Of a stretch of DNA of 64,000 bases, positions 26,099 through 34,483 are shown piece by piece; the first letter of the stretch is position 1; every line of letters begins with the position of its first letter. The notes under the pieces were generated by a model, which saw nothing but the letters and a program-made list of their open reading frames with translations, had not been told where the DNA came from and searched no databases. Source of the stretch: Oscillospiraceae bacterium (GTDB lineage: Bacteria; Bacillota; Clostridia; Oscillospirales; Acutalibacteraceae); contig SVPE01000009.1 in NCBI GenBank assembly GCA_015066015.1, forward strand, positions 1-64,000, read 5' to 3'. A program made the position numbers and the translations under genes.

Positions 26099-27106
26099 TC
26101 ATTTATCAATTTCCATCCCTGCAAAAGCATTCAACTCAAGCCCGGCTCTGCTTCCGGCAAGATATTCATAATACCCCTGGGAGCCGACCATTGCCGCGTT
26201 ATCACCACAAAGTGAAAGCTCCGGCAGGTATAGCTTCCAACCATGCTTTTTGCAAAGAACTTCAACTTCTCTTCTGAGCACAGAGTTAGCTGAAACACCA
26301 CCTGCCAGCACAAGTGTTGTTTGATCGTTATCGAGCATTGCCTTCTCCGTGTTTCTGCAAAGGCAGCCTGTAACTGCCCTCATAAATGAGGCACCGAGAT
26401 CCTGAACATTAACCTCCTCACCCTTTTGCTTTGTGTTGTGAATGGTGTTTATCACGCTTGTCTTAAGCCCGGAAAAGCTGAAATCATATGGGCATCCCTC
26501 CACCTTTGGTACAGGAAACTTATATGAGTCATCTTTGCCGTCCTTTGCTATACGATCAAGATTCAAACCACCGGGATACGGAATTCCCATAGCACGTGCC
26601 GCTTTATCAAGAGCTTCGCCTGCAGCGTCGTCTCTGGTTCTGCCGATTATTTCAAAATCAGTGTAATCCTTAACCTTGACCATCATTGTGTTGCCACCGC
26701 TTACTACAAGGCAAAAGAAGGGTGGCTTAAGGTCACTGTGAGTTATGTAGGATGCCGCAATGTGACTTCTGAGATGATGTACAGGCACAAGAGGCTTACC
26801 CGAAGCATAAGAAAGACCCTTTGCATAATTTACACCTACAAGCAGTGCACCGATAAGACCCGGTGCATAAGTAACAGCAATGGCATCAACCTCCTCAAGG
26901 GTCATATCAGCATCGGAAAGCGCCTTGCTTACTACAGAGGAGATTGCTTCCGCATGACGTCGGGATGCTATTTCCGGCACTACGCCACCGTATATCTTAT
27001 GCTCCTGTACCTGAGAGGCAATAACATTTGAAATTACTCTTCTGCCGTCCTCAACTACAGCCGCAGCTGTTTCGTCACAGGAAGATTCAATAGCTAAAAT
27101 TTTCAT
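26099..27106 (-). CDS. tsaD: tRNA N6-adenosine threonylcarbamoyltransferase
   Basis: TsaD installs the threonylcarbamoyl group of t6A37 on ANN-decoding tRNAs, working with TsaB and TsaE. The 335-residue ASKHA-fold protein starts ILAIESSCDETAAAV. It carries the metal-binding HHLRSH motif near residue 112, VSGGNTMMV and the late GGVSANSVLR and CGDNAAMVG phosphate-binding elements. All family landmarks are present. The next gene upstream is rimI, six bases away, a classic pairing; tsaB and tsaE are not in the window. Confidence 0.97.
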   Translation of the reverse strand: MKILAIESSCDETAAAVVEDGRRVISNVIASQVQEHKIYGGVVPEIASRRHAEAISSVVSKALSDADMTLEEVDAIAVTYAPGLIGALLVGVNYAKGLSYASGKPLVPVHHLRSHIAASYITHSDLKPPFFCLVVSGGNTMMVKVKDYTDFEIIGRTRDDAAGEALDKAARAMGIPYPGGLNLDRIAKDGKDDSYKFPVPKVEGCPYDFSFSGLKTSVINTIHNTKQKGEEVNVQDLGASFMRAVTGCLCRNTEKAMLDNDQTTLVLAGGVSANSVLRREVEVLCKKHGWKLYLPELSLCGDNAAMVGSQGYYEYLAGSRAGLELNAFAGMEIDK

Positions 27107-27112
27107 ATCTGT

Positions 27113-27565
27113 TCACCTTAAATATTTTGTCATTATAAGAGCATTTTCTGTCGGCTTCGAATAGAAATTCTTTCTTTCACCGACAGTCTCAAAACCGCAT
27201 TTACGGTAAAGAGAAATTGCCCCTTCATTACTTTTTCTCACCTCAAGAGTGATGAATGCACATTTTTGCTCAATTGCAACCTCAAGCGCATTACGGACAA
27301 GCCTTTCGGCAAAACCTCTGCGTCTTGAATCGGAGCTTACAGCAACATTAGCAATGTAACATTCATCAAGAACAATATGCATTCCCATATAAGCAACCAC
27401 TGTTCCCTCTTCTTCAAGGACATAAAATTTCGCCTGAGGATTTACTGTTTCGGAAATGAGGCTATCACTTGTCCATGGAGACGAAAAGCATTCTTCTTCA
27501 ATTTTTGCAACGAAGGCAACATCGCCGGCAGTCATTCTGCGGATTACCGCTTCTTCGTTTTGCAT
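27113..27565 (-). CDS. rimI: ribosomal protein S18 alanine N-acetyltransferase
   Basis: This 150-residue GNAT acetyltransferase has FSSPWTSDSLISE near the start, a typical RimI feature. The acetyl-CoA loop is SRRRGFAERLV (R-x-x-G-x-A position). ITLEVRKSNEGAISLYRKCGF is conserved in RimI, followed by VGERKNFYS. It acetylates the N-terminal Ala of ribosomal protein S18. It sits directly before tsaD on the same strand, as in many Firmicutes. AAAGGAGG precedes the ATG. Confidence 0.92.
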   Translation of the reverse strand: MQNEEAVIRRMTAGDVAFVAKIEEECFSSPWTSDSLISETVNPQAKFYVLEEEGTVVAYMGMHIVLDECYIANVAVSSDSRRRGFAERLVRNALEVAIEQKCAFITLEVRKSNEGAISLYRKCGFETVGERKNFYSKPTENALIMTKYLR

Positions 27566-27760
27566 AACATTGCCTCCTTTGCGAATCTTATTATATAGTA
27601 TATTTTTTTTAATGAAAAGTAAATAGTTTTTGCAATTTTTCGTAAAATGGATTTAATGTAAAAGATTTTAATATTTTTTGCTTATATTTCTTTTTTGTAA
27701 ATATTACTCATCTTAACTTGATATATAATAATAACAGAAACTTTTAAGGAGGTTTAAACT

Positions 27761-28333
27761 ATGAAAAAATTCTTAGCAATCATTCTCGCACTTATCTGTG
27801 CATTTTCGACCTGCACACTTTCAGTCGGAGCTTTAAGTGAGGATATTTTCGGTGACATCATTGAAGATCAGTTCGGTGTTACTCAGGAAAAAGATGAAGC
27901 AGATACCCTTTCCTACGGCATCCACTATTCATCAGGTACCCTTGCTACAATCACCGTTCTCTATGAGCCCGCACCCAACATCAGATTTGAAGTCCCCACA
28001 GAGGTTACGGTTACAAGCGACACTCCCATTGCTGTTGACCACGTCTGGGTCTGCTGGAAAGACAGAGAAACAGGTAAGCTTTACTACCCCGGTGACGTAA
28101 TCCTTGTTGACGGAAAAATTACACTTGAAGCTGTATGGGAAGAAAAGACAGATAATTATCCCCGTTTTATCCGCAGTGCAATTGCAGGTGTTCAGGCTCT
28201 TCTCAAGCTCATTGAAAAATTCTTCGGCTTCTTTGATGCAATCAACAGCACAAAGCCTATCGAGCCTACAGAGCCTACAGAACCTACATTGCCCGTAACA
28301 GAGCCCACCACAGTCCCCGCAGCCAACGCATAA
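27761..28333 (+). CDS. secreted protein with InlB/Flg_new-like strand region
   Basis: The 190-residue protein has a clear signal peptide (MKKFLAIILALICAFSTCT and on to VGA-LS). An extracellular part contains VWVCWKDRETGKLYYPGD and ITLEAVWEEK, which resemble the end of a Listeria-Bacteroides (Flg_new) beta-grasp repeat. A hydrophobic amphipathic stretch, FIRSAIAGVQALLKLIEKFF, is followed by an E-P-T repeat tail. The amphipathic stretch resembles the C-terminal blocks of the giant secreted proteins of this window. There is no LPXTG, so anchoring is unclear. I do not recognise a specific family. AAGGAGG precedes the ATG. Confidence 0.65.
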   Translation: MKKFLAIILALICAFSTCTLSVGALSEDIFGDIIEDQFGVTQEKDEADTLSYGIHYSSGTLATITVLYEPAPNIRFEVPTEVTVTSDTPIAVDHVWVCWKDRETGKLYYPGDVILVDGKITLEAVWEEKTDNYPRFIRSAIAGVQALLKLIEKFFGFFDAINSTKPIEPTEPTEPTLPVTEPTTVPAANA

Positions 28334-28341
28334 AACTTACA

Positions 28342-28373
28342 AAAAGAAGTCGCAAAAGCGGCTTCTTTTTTTT
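28342..28373 (+). terminator. intrinsic terminator
   Basis: AAAGAAGTCGC (28343-28353) pairs with GCGGCTTCTTT (28358-28368) around AAAA, with one G-U pair, and is followed by eight T. Confidence 0.88.
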
Positions 28374-28499
28374 GCTTGAAAAAATAATATAAAAGCTGCG
28401 CCGAAAGGTTAAAAGCATCCCCATGTTGCTCATTATAACATCGTTAAAGACTTTTTCAGTTGTATCATCAGTAACTTTCTTAGTCAAGAATCAAAAAGC

Positions 28500-28528
28500 A
28501 AACCCTGTCCATATAACGGACAGGGTTG
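28500..28528. repeat. left 29-bp direct repeat: complete terminator stem-loop
   Basis: AAACCCTGTCC and GGACAGGGTTG arms flank an ATATAAC loop. The 29 bases are identical to 28773-28801. On the minus strand this copy is followed by CTTTTTG, i.e. it retains the U-tract of the Fn3-protein terminator. Confidence 0.9.
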
Positions 28529-28772
28529 CAGCTTGTCGAAAAGTATTTTCGACAAGCTGTCGGACTGTTGAGAAAGGTGCAAGATGCCTTTTTCTTCGCC
28601 CCGAAGGCGTACAGTGGTACTCCGAGAGGGCGAAAAAATGGCAAAACAATGCAAAAATGGTCGGGATTCGATGTCCTGACCATTTTTCTTTGTAGTTTTT
28701 CTTTTAATTTTTTATCGACGTTCTTTAAGTGTTTCTGTGCATTGTTGTTCTTGTGACTTTATCGACAGTCTG
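28529..28772. mobile_element. MITE-like unit inserted in a terminator, copy 1
   Basis: This 244-base element has a 32-base palindromic head (CAGCTTGTCGAAAA / TTTTCGACAAGCTG, 28529-28560). A 212-base unit follows (28561-28772), starting CGGACTGTTGAG and ending ATCGACAGTCTG. The ends form terminal inverted repeats of about 12-15 bases (CRGACTGTYGA). Inside lie a strong hairpin with AAAAATGGTC/GACCATTTTT arms and a CGCCC/GGGCG stem. The same 244 bases recur at 58321-58564 with only a few changes, and the 212-base unit recurs again at 58566-58777. No transposase is encoded, so it would move in trans. Confidence 0.8.
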
Positions 28773-28801
28773 AAACCCTGTCCATATAACGGACAGGGTT
28801 G
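28773..28801 (-). terminator. right 29-bp direct repeat: terminator stem-loop beside the Fn3 protein gene
   Basis: The stem is AACCCTGTCC/GGACAGGGTT. It lies 20 bases beyond the stop of the minus-strand Fn3 protein gene. On the plus strand it is followed by GTTTTTTTG; on the minus strand its U-tract has been displaced by the inserted element. Confidence 0.8.
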
Positions 28802-28821
28802 TTTTTTTGTCAGCTATTATC

Positions 28822-31800
28822 TCAGGTGAGAGTAATATTCATAAGAGGTGTGCTTGTCTTGAGGATGTCTGAAGCTGCACCGTAATAATACTTTGAGCCA
28901 ATCTTCTGTACGCCTCTTACTCTGTACTGGTAATTTGTACCCTTAGTGAGGGACTTGGTGTCGGTCCACTTAAGACCCGTTGTCATACCAAGGCTTACCC
29001 ACTTACCGTTATGCAGACGGAAAATCTGGTATCCGCTTACACCCGTAAGCTTATTCCATGTAAGAGTAATAGAAGTCTGTTTCCTCTGTGTTGTCTTAAG
29101 ACCGGTTGCCTTTGCAGGAAGCGTAAGTGCAGTAACATGACCTGCAACATCACCGTAATGATACTTACCGTCAACAGTTGTAACTGCTCTTACCTTAAAG
29201 TATGAGTTTGTACCTGAAGGAAGACCGTTTATTGTAACTGAAGTGTTTTTGGTTATGCCGAGGCTCACCCACTTACTGTTTTTGTACTGGAATACTTCGT
29301 AACCCTTTGCATTTGCAACCTTTGTCCATGCAATTTTTGCTGCTGTTGCATTTGTTCCCATTACCTTGAAGGTTGTGGGCTTTGCAAGACCTGTATACTG
29401 GCTTATAATCTTGTGGCCACCCTTAATCCACTTGCCGTTTTCCTTAACTGCTGCACGCACTGCATAATGATACTTTGTAGCAGTCTTAAGACCTGTTGCC
29501 TTATAGGATGTACCGGTTACTGCTGCGATTGACTTCCATTTTCCGCCAACATACTGAAGTACTTCATAAGCCTGTGCGTTCTTAACTGCTGCCCACTTGA
29601 TTGTAATCGAGTTGGATGTGTAGGAAACGCTTGTATCTGTAACTGCACCGATAGTTGTCTTTACAGTTACAGAAACGGGAGCCGCAGCTGCATAAGTGCC
29701 GTCACTTGTCTTTTTGAGTGCGCTGATTCTGAATGAATACTGAGTGTAACTCTCAAGACCTGAAATAATAACATCGGTCTTATCAGTGATGAGAGCCTGC
29801 TCCCACTTATTCTTGCCTGCAATATATTTTTCAAGCTTATAGTGAGTTGCACCGGGAACTGCAGTCCATACAAATCTGGCACGTGATGCATCGGTAAGAT
29901 ACTTGACTGTCTTTACATCAACCTTTGCAGGAGTGGTTGCTACCTTAACCTCTTTTGCTTCGGAAGCACCGTAGCCGTTTCTTACTGCTTCAACCTTTAT
30001 ACTGTATTCAGTTGCAAAAGCGAGATTATTGATATATAACTCTGTACCTGTAATAAGCTCAGCATTGAGCTTTTCATAGTTTCCGTTTCTGAGAAGATAA
30101 ATGTTATATCCGTCGGCGCAGGGAACCTTGCCCCATACAAGCTTTACAGTTGAAACATCACTCATGAAATTAACTGCGCTTACGGGTGCAAGTGCAATGT
30201 TAACATTTCTTTCAACGGAACCGCTGTACATACCAATAAATTTAATAACTGCATTTGTCTCACCGGGAAGGTCGCTCTTTGTAGAAATAATGAAGTCCTT
30301 ACCATAAGTAAGAGCATTACCGTCAACCTTGACTGTACCGTCAGGGTAAACTACTGTTCCTGTTGCAACGCAATCGTTGACACTTGCTTCGTTTACAGTA
30401 TAAACCAGATCCTCACCCTTGAGTATAAGTGCAGCAGTAAAGGTAACAAGCGTAATAACTGCATTGTTTCTGCTGTTGAGTGTTGTGAGCACTGCAGAAA
30501 CCGTATTACCGATATTTGCATTGCTCAGAGCAGTTGTGAAAGCCTTTTCACCGTATTCAGGTAAAACAGTCTTGCCTGCCCAGTTGTTGCAGAAATACTG
30601 CATAGCCTTATAAAGGAACTCAACTGCTGAAAGGTCACCTGCAGCGTTAAGTGCCGCTACAACTGTAAGACCGAGAATGCTGTCCATATCATAAGAGAAG
30701 ATTGCTTCAAGAAGTCCCTTACTGTCGTCTGAGCCTAAAAGGAACTCCTCACTGTCAAATGAAACGCCCTTTGTCTTTGTCTCGCCGAAATAGTCGAGTA
30801 TCTTGTCAATCTTTGTGAATACTGAATCACCCTTTGAAACGGAAAGACCCATTACAGATGCACCGCCCTTATCGAAAAGGAAGTAATTCAGATAGAAGCT
30901 TGCTACTTCAAATATATCCTTACCGCCACCGGGAAGATATGCCTTACCGCTGAGATCCTTGATTTCGAAGTAATCGTATGCCCAGAAAGCAAAGAGATCG
31001 CCTGCAACCTCAAGATAGCTTACAGTATCGTCGTAAACAACGCCTGTACCGAGCTCATATGAAGTATTGATAAGAACGCGTGTTGCCATTTCTTCAAGGC
31101 TGTCACATTCTGCAAGTCCGTCATCGTATGCACCGAAATCAGAGTTTGTAAACAGAATTTTTGCAACTGCTACTGCGATTTCCTCGGCGCTCATATCGTC
31201 TGCATCAGGAATAAGACCTGACCGGATTCCTACATACTTCAGAGTGTTTTCGAGGTTTGTGCCGATATTTTCATATCCGCCTTCAATCCAGCCTGTAAAT
31301 CCGGGAACCATCTGCTTTGCAACAGTGCCGAGAACACCGTTAAGCTGATCAAGCAAAGGCTTTGATAAATCGAGCCTGAGTCCGTCGAGATTATATGTGC
31401 TTCCTTTAAGATTAACAACACCTGAAAGAGCCTTTAATGCAGCTATATCAGAGCCGGCAAGGTCTACATCAAGCTTCTTTACAACATCAATAAGGTATTT
31501 GTCAATTGAAATGTCAGCAGCAAGACAGATAAGATCTTCAACAGTTGAATCTGCATTCATTGTAAAGCCGGGAAGGTACTTATCTGTGAACTTTGAAAGA
31601 AGCGGACCGTAAATAAATTCATCGATATTGTTCTTATAGGTGTTATAAGCATTTGTGAACTCGGGAGTACCGTCCTTGTAAACAATACCTATAAGAAGTT
31701 CCTTTACAAGACCGCTTACACCATCAGCACCTAAAATGTCGTTGAGATTAACGAAATTATTTACAACGCCCATATCATAGTTGCCCTTGATAATACCGCT

Positions 31801-32268
31801 GACTACCTTACTGTTGTCGCTGAGGAAGGTAATAAGATTTCTGAGAATCTTGACATCGTCACCTGTACGCGACATACCTGTAGTCCAGTTTTTAAGGTTG
31901 ATGTCATCACCGAGCTGACCGAGCGCAGCCTTGATAAGTGCGGTAGTGGTAACATCGAAAATGTTATCAACCACAAGAAATCTTCTGAGAAGGTCAAGTG
32001 TACCGCAAAGCGCAGTAACTGATCTGAGGTCAACAGAAATCCCCTCAACAAGCTCGAAGTAAATTCCCTTGCCGCCATTAAGACCTGCGAGAACCTCATC
32101 GACCTTATCAAGCGTTGCCTCAGCGTTGTAAGTGTCTGACTTTGATGAATAGTACTTAAAGGATGACTTTACGGTTTCTGTTCCTTCTGCAGAAGCGGCA
32201 ACCGAAATGCAGCTGAAAGCCATCATAATACTAAGCACTATGCAAAGCATTTTTTTGAAAGTTTTCAT
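28822..32268 (-). CDS. large secreted protein with five C-terminal fibronectin type III domains
   Basis: The 1148-residue protein has a signal peptide ending near ASAEG. A helical region of about 640 residues, unrecognised, is followed by about five Fn3 repeats from residue 680 onward. The repeats are marked by VKLVWGKVPCADGYNIY, ARFVWTAVPGATHYKL, ITIKWAAVKNAQAYEV, AKIAWTKVANAKGYEV and ITLTWNKLTGVSGYQI. Each has the usual Y-x-V/R-A strand later. It is exported and probably cell-surface or matrix-associated. No sorting signal is visible at the C-terminus. Fn3 arrays act as spacers or bind carbohydrate or protein; the N-terminal part would carry the specific role. Confidence 0.8.
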   Translation of the reverse strand: MKTFKKMLCIVLSIMMAFSCISVAASAEGTETVKSSFKYYSSKSDTYNAEATLDKVDEVLAGLNGGKGIYFELVEGISVDLRSVTALCGTLDLLRRFLVVDNIFDVTTTALIKAALGQLGDDINLKNWTTGMSRTGDDVKILRNLITFLSDNSKVVSGIIKGNYDMGVVNNFVNLNDILGADGVSGLVKELLIGIVYKDGTPEFTNAYNTYKNNIDEFIYGPLLSKFTDKYLPGFTMNADSTVEDLICLAADISIDKYLIDVVKKLDVDLAGSDIAALKALSGVVNLKGSTYNLDGLRLDLSKPLLDQLNGVLGTVAKQMVPGFTGWIEGGYENIGTNLENTLKYVGIRSGLIPDADDMSAEEIAVAVAKILFTNSDFGAYDDGLAECDSLEEMATRVLINTSYELGTGVVYDDTVSYLEVAGDLFAFWAYDYFEIKDLSGKAYLPGGGKDIFEVASFYLNYFLFDKGGASVMGLSVSKGDSVFTKIDKILDYFGETKTKGVSFDSEEFLLGSDDSKGLLEAIFSYDMDSILGLTVVAALNAAGDLSAVEFLYKAMQYFCNNWAGKTVLPEYGEKAFTTALSNANIGNTVSAVLTTLNSRNNAVITLVTFTAALILKGEDLVYTVNEASVNDCVATGTVVYPDGTVKVDGNALTYGKDFIISTKSDLPGETNAVIKFIGMYSGSVERNVNIALAPVSAVNFMSDVSTVKLVWGKVPCADGYNIYLLRNGNYEKLNAELITGTELYINNLAFATEYSIKVEAVRNGYGASEAKEVKVATTPAKVDVKTVKYLTDASRARFVWTAVPGATHYKLEKYIAGKNKWEQALITDKTDVIISGLESYTQYSFRISALKKTSDGTYAAAAPVSVTVKTTIGAVTDTSVSYTSNSITIKWAAVKNAQAYEVLQYVGGKWKSIAAVTGTSYKATGLKTATKYHYAVRAAVKENGKWIKGGHKIISQYTGLAKPTTFKVMGTNATAAKIAWTKVANAKGYEVFQYKNSKWVSLGITKNTSVTINGLPSGTNSYFKVRAVTTVDGKYHYGDVAGHVTALTLPAKATGLKTTQRKQTSITLTWNKLTGVSGYQIFRLHNGKWVSLGMTTGLKWTDTKSLTKGTNYQYRVRGVQKIGSKYYYGAASDILKTSTPLMNITLT

Positions 32269-32317
32269 AATTCCTTTCCTCCATCTTTTTTTGTATAAGC
32301 TATGCTTTTACATTATA

Positions 32318-32347
32318 ATTTTACTATATTTAAACATCAACAGTCAA
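32318..32347 (-). promoter_or_regulatory. promoter of the Fn3 protein gene
   Basis: On the minus strand TTGACT (32347-32342) and TAAAAT (32323-32318) are 18 bases apart, about 50 bases before the ATG. Confidence 0.6.
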
Positions 32348-32433
32348 TACATAAAAACTATATTTGTCACAAAATTTAAAAAAATTAAAAATTGGACAAA
32401 ATTGCTGTTAAGATTCACGCTGTCGGATCTGCA

Positions 32434-32466
32434 CAAAAAAAGCGGCATAGTCAGACTACACCGCTT
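32434..32466 (-). terminator. intrinsic terminator
   Basis: On the minus strand AAGCGG and CCGCTT, with GTAGTC/GACTAT between, form a long stem followed by seven T. It closes the 611-residue secreted protein gene. Confidence 0.85.
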
Positions 32467-32500
32467 GTAAATATTTACATTTTAATTAAGTTTTACAAAA

Positions 32501-34336
32501 TCAGGGAGTGTACTCAAGTAACGGACCGATTGTTGAATACATATCGTAGCAGCAAACATACTTGAAGTTGAAGATATTGTAAAGTATATTGAGTAATCTT
32601 ACCCAAATCGGCTGGAAAAACGGATTGTGATGAAGACATCTGCAGTGAGTTTCATACTCAGGGTTAAGCTCCATTTGAACTGCGCAACGGTTAAGCTGAG
32701 CTTCGATATCCTGGTTGCCGTCGTAAGCTTTTTCAAGTATGCTTATTGTACCTGTACCGAGATACTTGTCATCACTTGTTGCGACCGTAACTGTGAAGGG
32801 TGTTTGGTTGTAAAGATAGCATCTGAAGATACCGTCTGCATCGGTTGTACCGGAAGCTACAAGCTGTCCGTTATTTGCTACAACGTGAACATCAGCACCG
32901 CCACGATAGTAGTCACGATCCTCACCAGAAGGAACAAGCATTTCAATATCAACTGCGTAAAGCTGTCTTCTTCTTTCGTAAACAGGAACAAGCTTGATAA
33001 CTCTCTTTCCTTCATCGTTTACTGTGAACTCATTATCATAAATACCGAGACTTGTAAGGCTTACAGTTCTGCCTATAGTACCGTTTTCATTAAGTATAGC
33101 CCACTTACCTGTCCATACGTAGATGTAATCATCGTCGGCAGGCTTTGCAAGAGCTGCAGCATCGTTGTTGAGAAGAGCAATTCCTTCTTTTGCGAGAAGA
33201 TTTGTTTCAAGGTTGATGCCGTCAAATACTGCATCGTATTTTTTGCCGTCAACTGTGTATTTAAGGAGGTTTCTCTTGCCGGCAAATAAAACATCATCAT
33301 AGAATTCAACGGTGTATTCCTTGGGCTGAGCACTGTATACGGGATAGAAATTCACATCTCCGTAAACAGGTGTTGATTCGATATCTTCATTCTTGATAAG
33401 AGTCTTGCTGTAGGGCATATATGCCTTTGTTGACCAGCCTTCAAACTTATATGTATTTACAACATCCTCTTCCTTTGCAGGAGGATTATAAAGAACACCT
33501 GCGGGATCACTGAACTTCGGTGAATCGCCGTGTAATACATACTGAGGATTGGTTACGGGAGAAACTGCATTGTTTGCAGAAAACTCAAAGAACTGTACTC
33601 TGTGCATAATAGGTCCGTTTTCGTCCTTGGTAAGTCCTTCGAAAACAGGGTAAAGCTTTGTATTCTTTGTAATTACAAGGTCTGCGCGGCAGTCCTCATC
33701 ACCCAGATTATCTTCCATTGTAGCGTCTGCAAGGTCTGCATCCTCTGTCCAGCCAATGAAAAGATATCTTGCAAATTCAAGAGTCTTCTCACGGAAGGGA
33801 GTTGATTCAGCATAAATAGCCTCTTCGCCTGCTCTTACATATGTAGTAAAGAGAGTTTTCTCTGTAAAGGTATCTGCTACCTCTGTGTAATCGATATCCT
33901 CGTTATAGCCGGCAGTGACCTTGTTGTTGATGAATTCAACAAGGTAATAAACCACTTCCTTACCGCCGTCGGTTTCATATTCCTTTACAGGGCAGCTTAC
34001 TACTTGACCGTCCTGTGTATATTCACGAAGACATGTATACTGCTTTCTATAGCTGTTTCCACCGTCAACAGGTACAAATTCGCCTGCATTGAACTTATGA
34101 CCCAGAGCACTCTTCGGGTCACCGCGGCTTACTTCCTGACCGCAGTTGATGCAGTAATAAATTGTATATCCCTCTGTTGTACAGGTGGGATTCACTACCT
34201 TGCAGTAATCGGGATTACCTACTGCAGTCTGATGGCTTGTGCAGACATTTGCTGCAGATGCAGCAAAGCTGAATGTTGTTACAAGCATGATAGCTGCAAG
34301 TAAAAGTGACAAGTATCTTTTCATTGTCTTTTTCAT
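32501..34336 (-). CDS. secreted protein with one Cys module, Flg_new-like repeats and a Cys-rich C-terminus
   Basis: The 611-residue protein has a signal peptide (MKKTMKRYLSLLLAAIMLV, cleavage near SAA). One PTCTTEGYTIYYCINCGQE module follows at about residue 50, the same module type that is repeated many times in two other proteins of this window. The middle has beta-rich stretches (YKFEGWST, NFYPVYSAQ, YTVEFYDD) typical of Listeria-Bacteroides/InlB B repeats. A transthyretin-like DADGIFRCYLY segment lies near residue 520. The C-terminus HCRCLHHNPFF, a hydrophobic helix, then YVCCYD is a degenerate version of the C-x-C-x-C-H block. Surface location is inferred; function is unknown. Confidence 0.7.
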   Translation of the reverse strand: MKKTMKRYLSLLLAAIMLVTTFSFAASAANVCTSHQTAVGNPDYCKVVNPTCTTEGYTIYYCINCGQEVSRGDPKSALGHKFNAGEFVPVDGGNSYRKQYTCLREYTQDGQVVSCPVKEYETDGGKEVVYYLVEFINNKVTAGYNEDIDYTEVADTFTEKTLFTTYVRAGEEAIYAESTPFREKTLEFARYLFIGWTEDADLADATMEDNLGDEDCRADLVITKNTKLYPVFEGLTKDENGPIMHRVQFFEFSANNAVSPVTNPQYVLHGDSPKFSDPAGVLYNPPAKEEDVVNTYKFEGWSTKAYMPYSKTLIKNEDIESTPVYGDVNFYPVYSAQPKEYTVEFYDDVLFAGKRNLLKYTVDGKKYDAVFDGINLETNLLAKEGIALLNNDAAALAKPADDDYIYVWTGKWAILNENGTIGRTVSLTSLGIYDNEFTVNDEGKRVIKLVPVYERRRQLYAVDIEMLVPSGEDRDYYRGGADVHVVANNGQLVASGTTDADGIFRCYLYNQTPFTVTVATSDDKYLGTGTISILEKAYDGNQDIEAQLNRCAVQMELNPEYETHCRCLHHNPFFQPIWVRLLNILYNIFNFKYVCCYDMYSTIGPLLEYTP

Positions 34337-34420
34337 TATTTTACCTCCTTAAATATGGCATGAGCCTCATTCAAATAAGCATAAACAGAGTTATCCTATA
34401 ATAACCCTATTGTTATTTTA

Positions 34421-34449
34421 AATATACTCCAAAATAAGGTAAATGTCAA
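34421..34449 (-). promoter_or_regulatory. promoter of the 611-residue secreted protein gene
   Basis: On the minus strand TTGACA (34449-34444) and TATATT (34426-34421) are 17 bases apart. The gene starts about 80 bases downstream with AAGGAGG before its ATG. Confidence 0.8.
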
Positions 34450-34483
34450 GTGATTTTGACTTTTAAGGATATTAAAAAAGTAT

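Noticed and set aside
28526-28756. Small proteins encoded in the repeat unit (also 58572-58877)
   Set aside because: The frames are carried by the non-coding structured unit, are open in several frames at once, have no ribosome sites and run out of the unit into flanks; repeat conservation explains their similarity.
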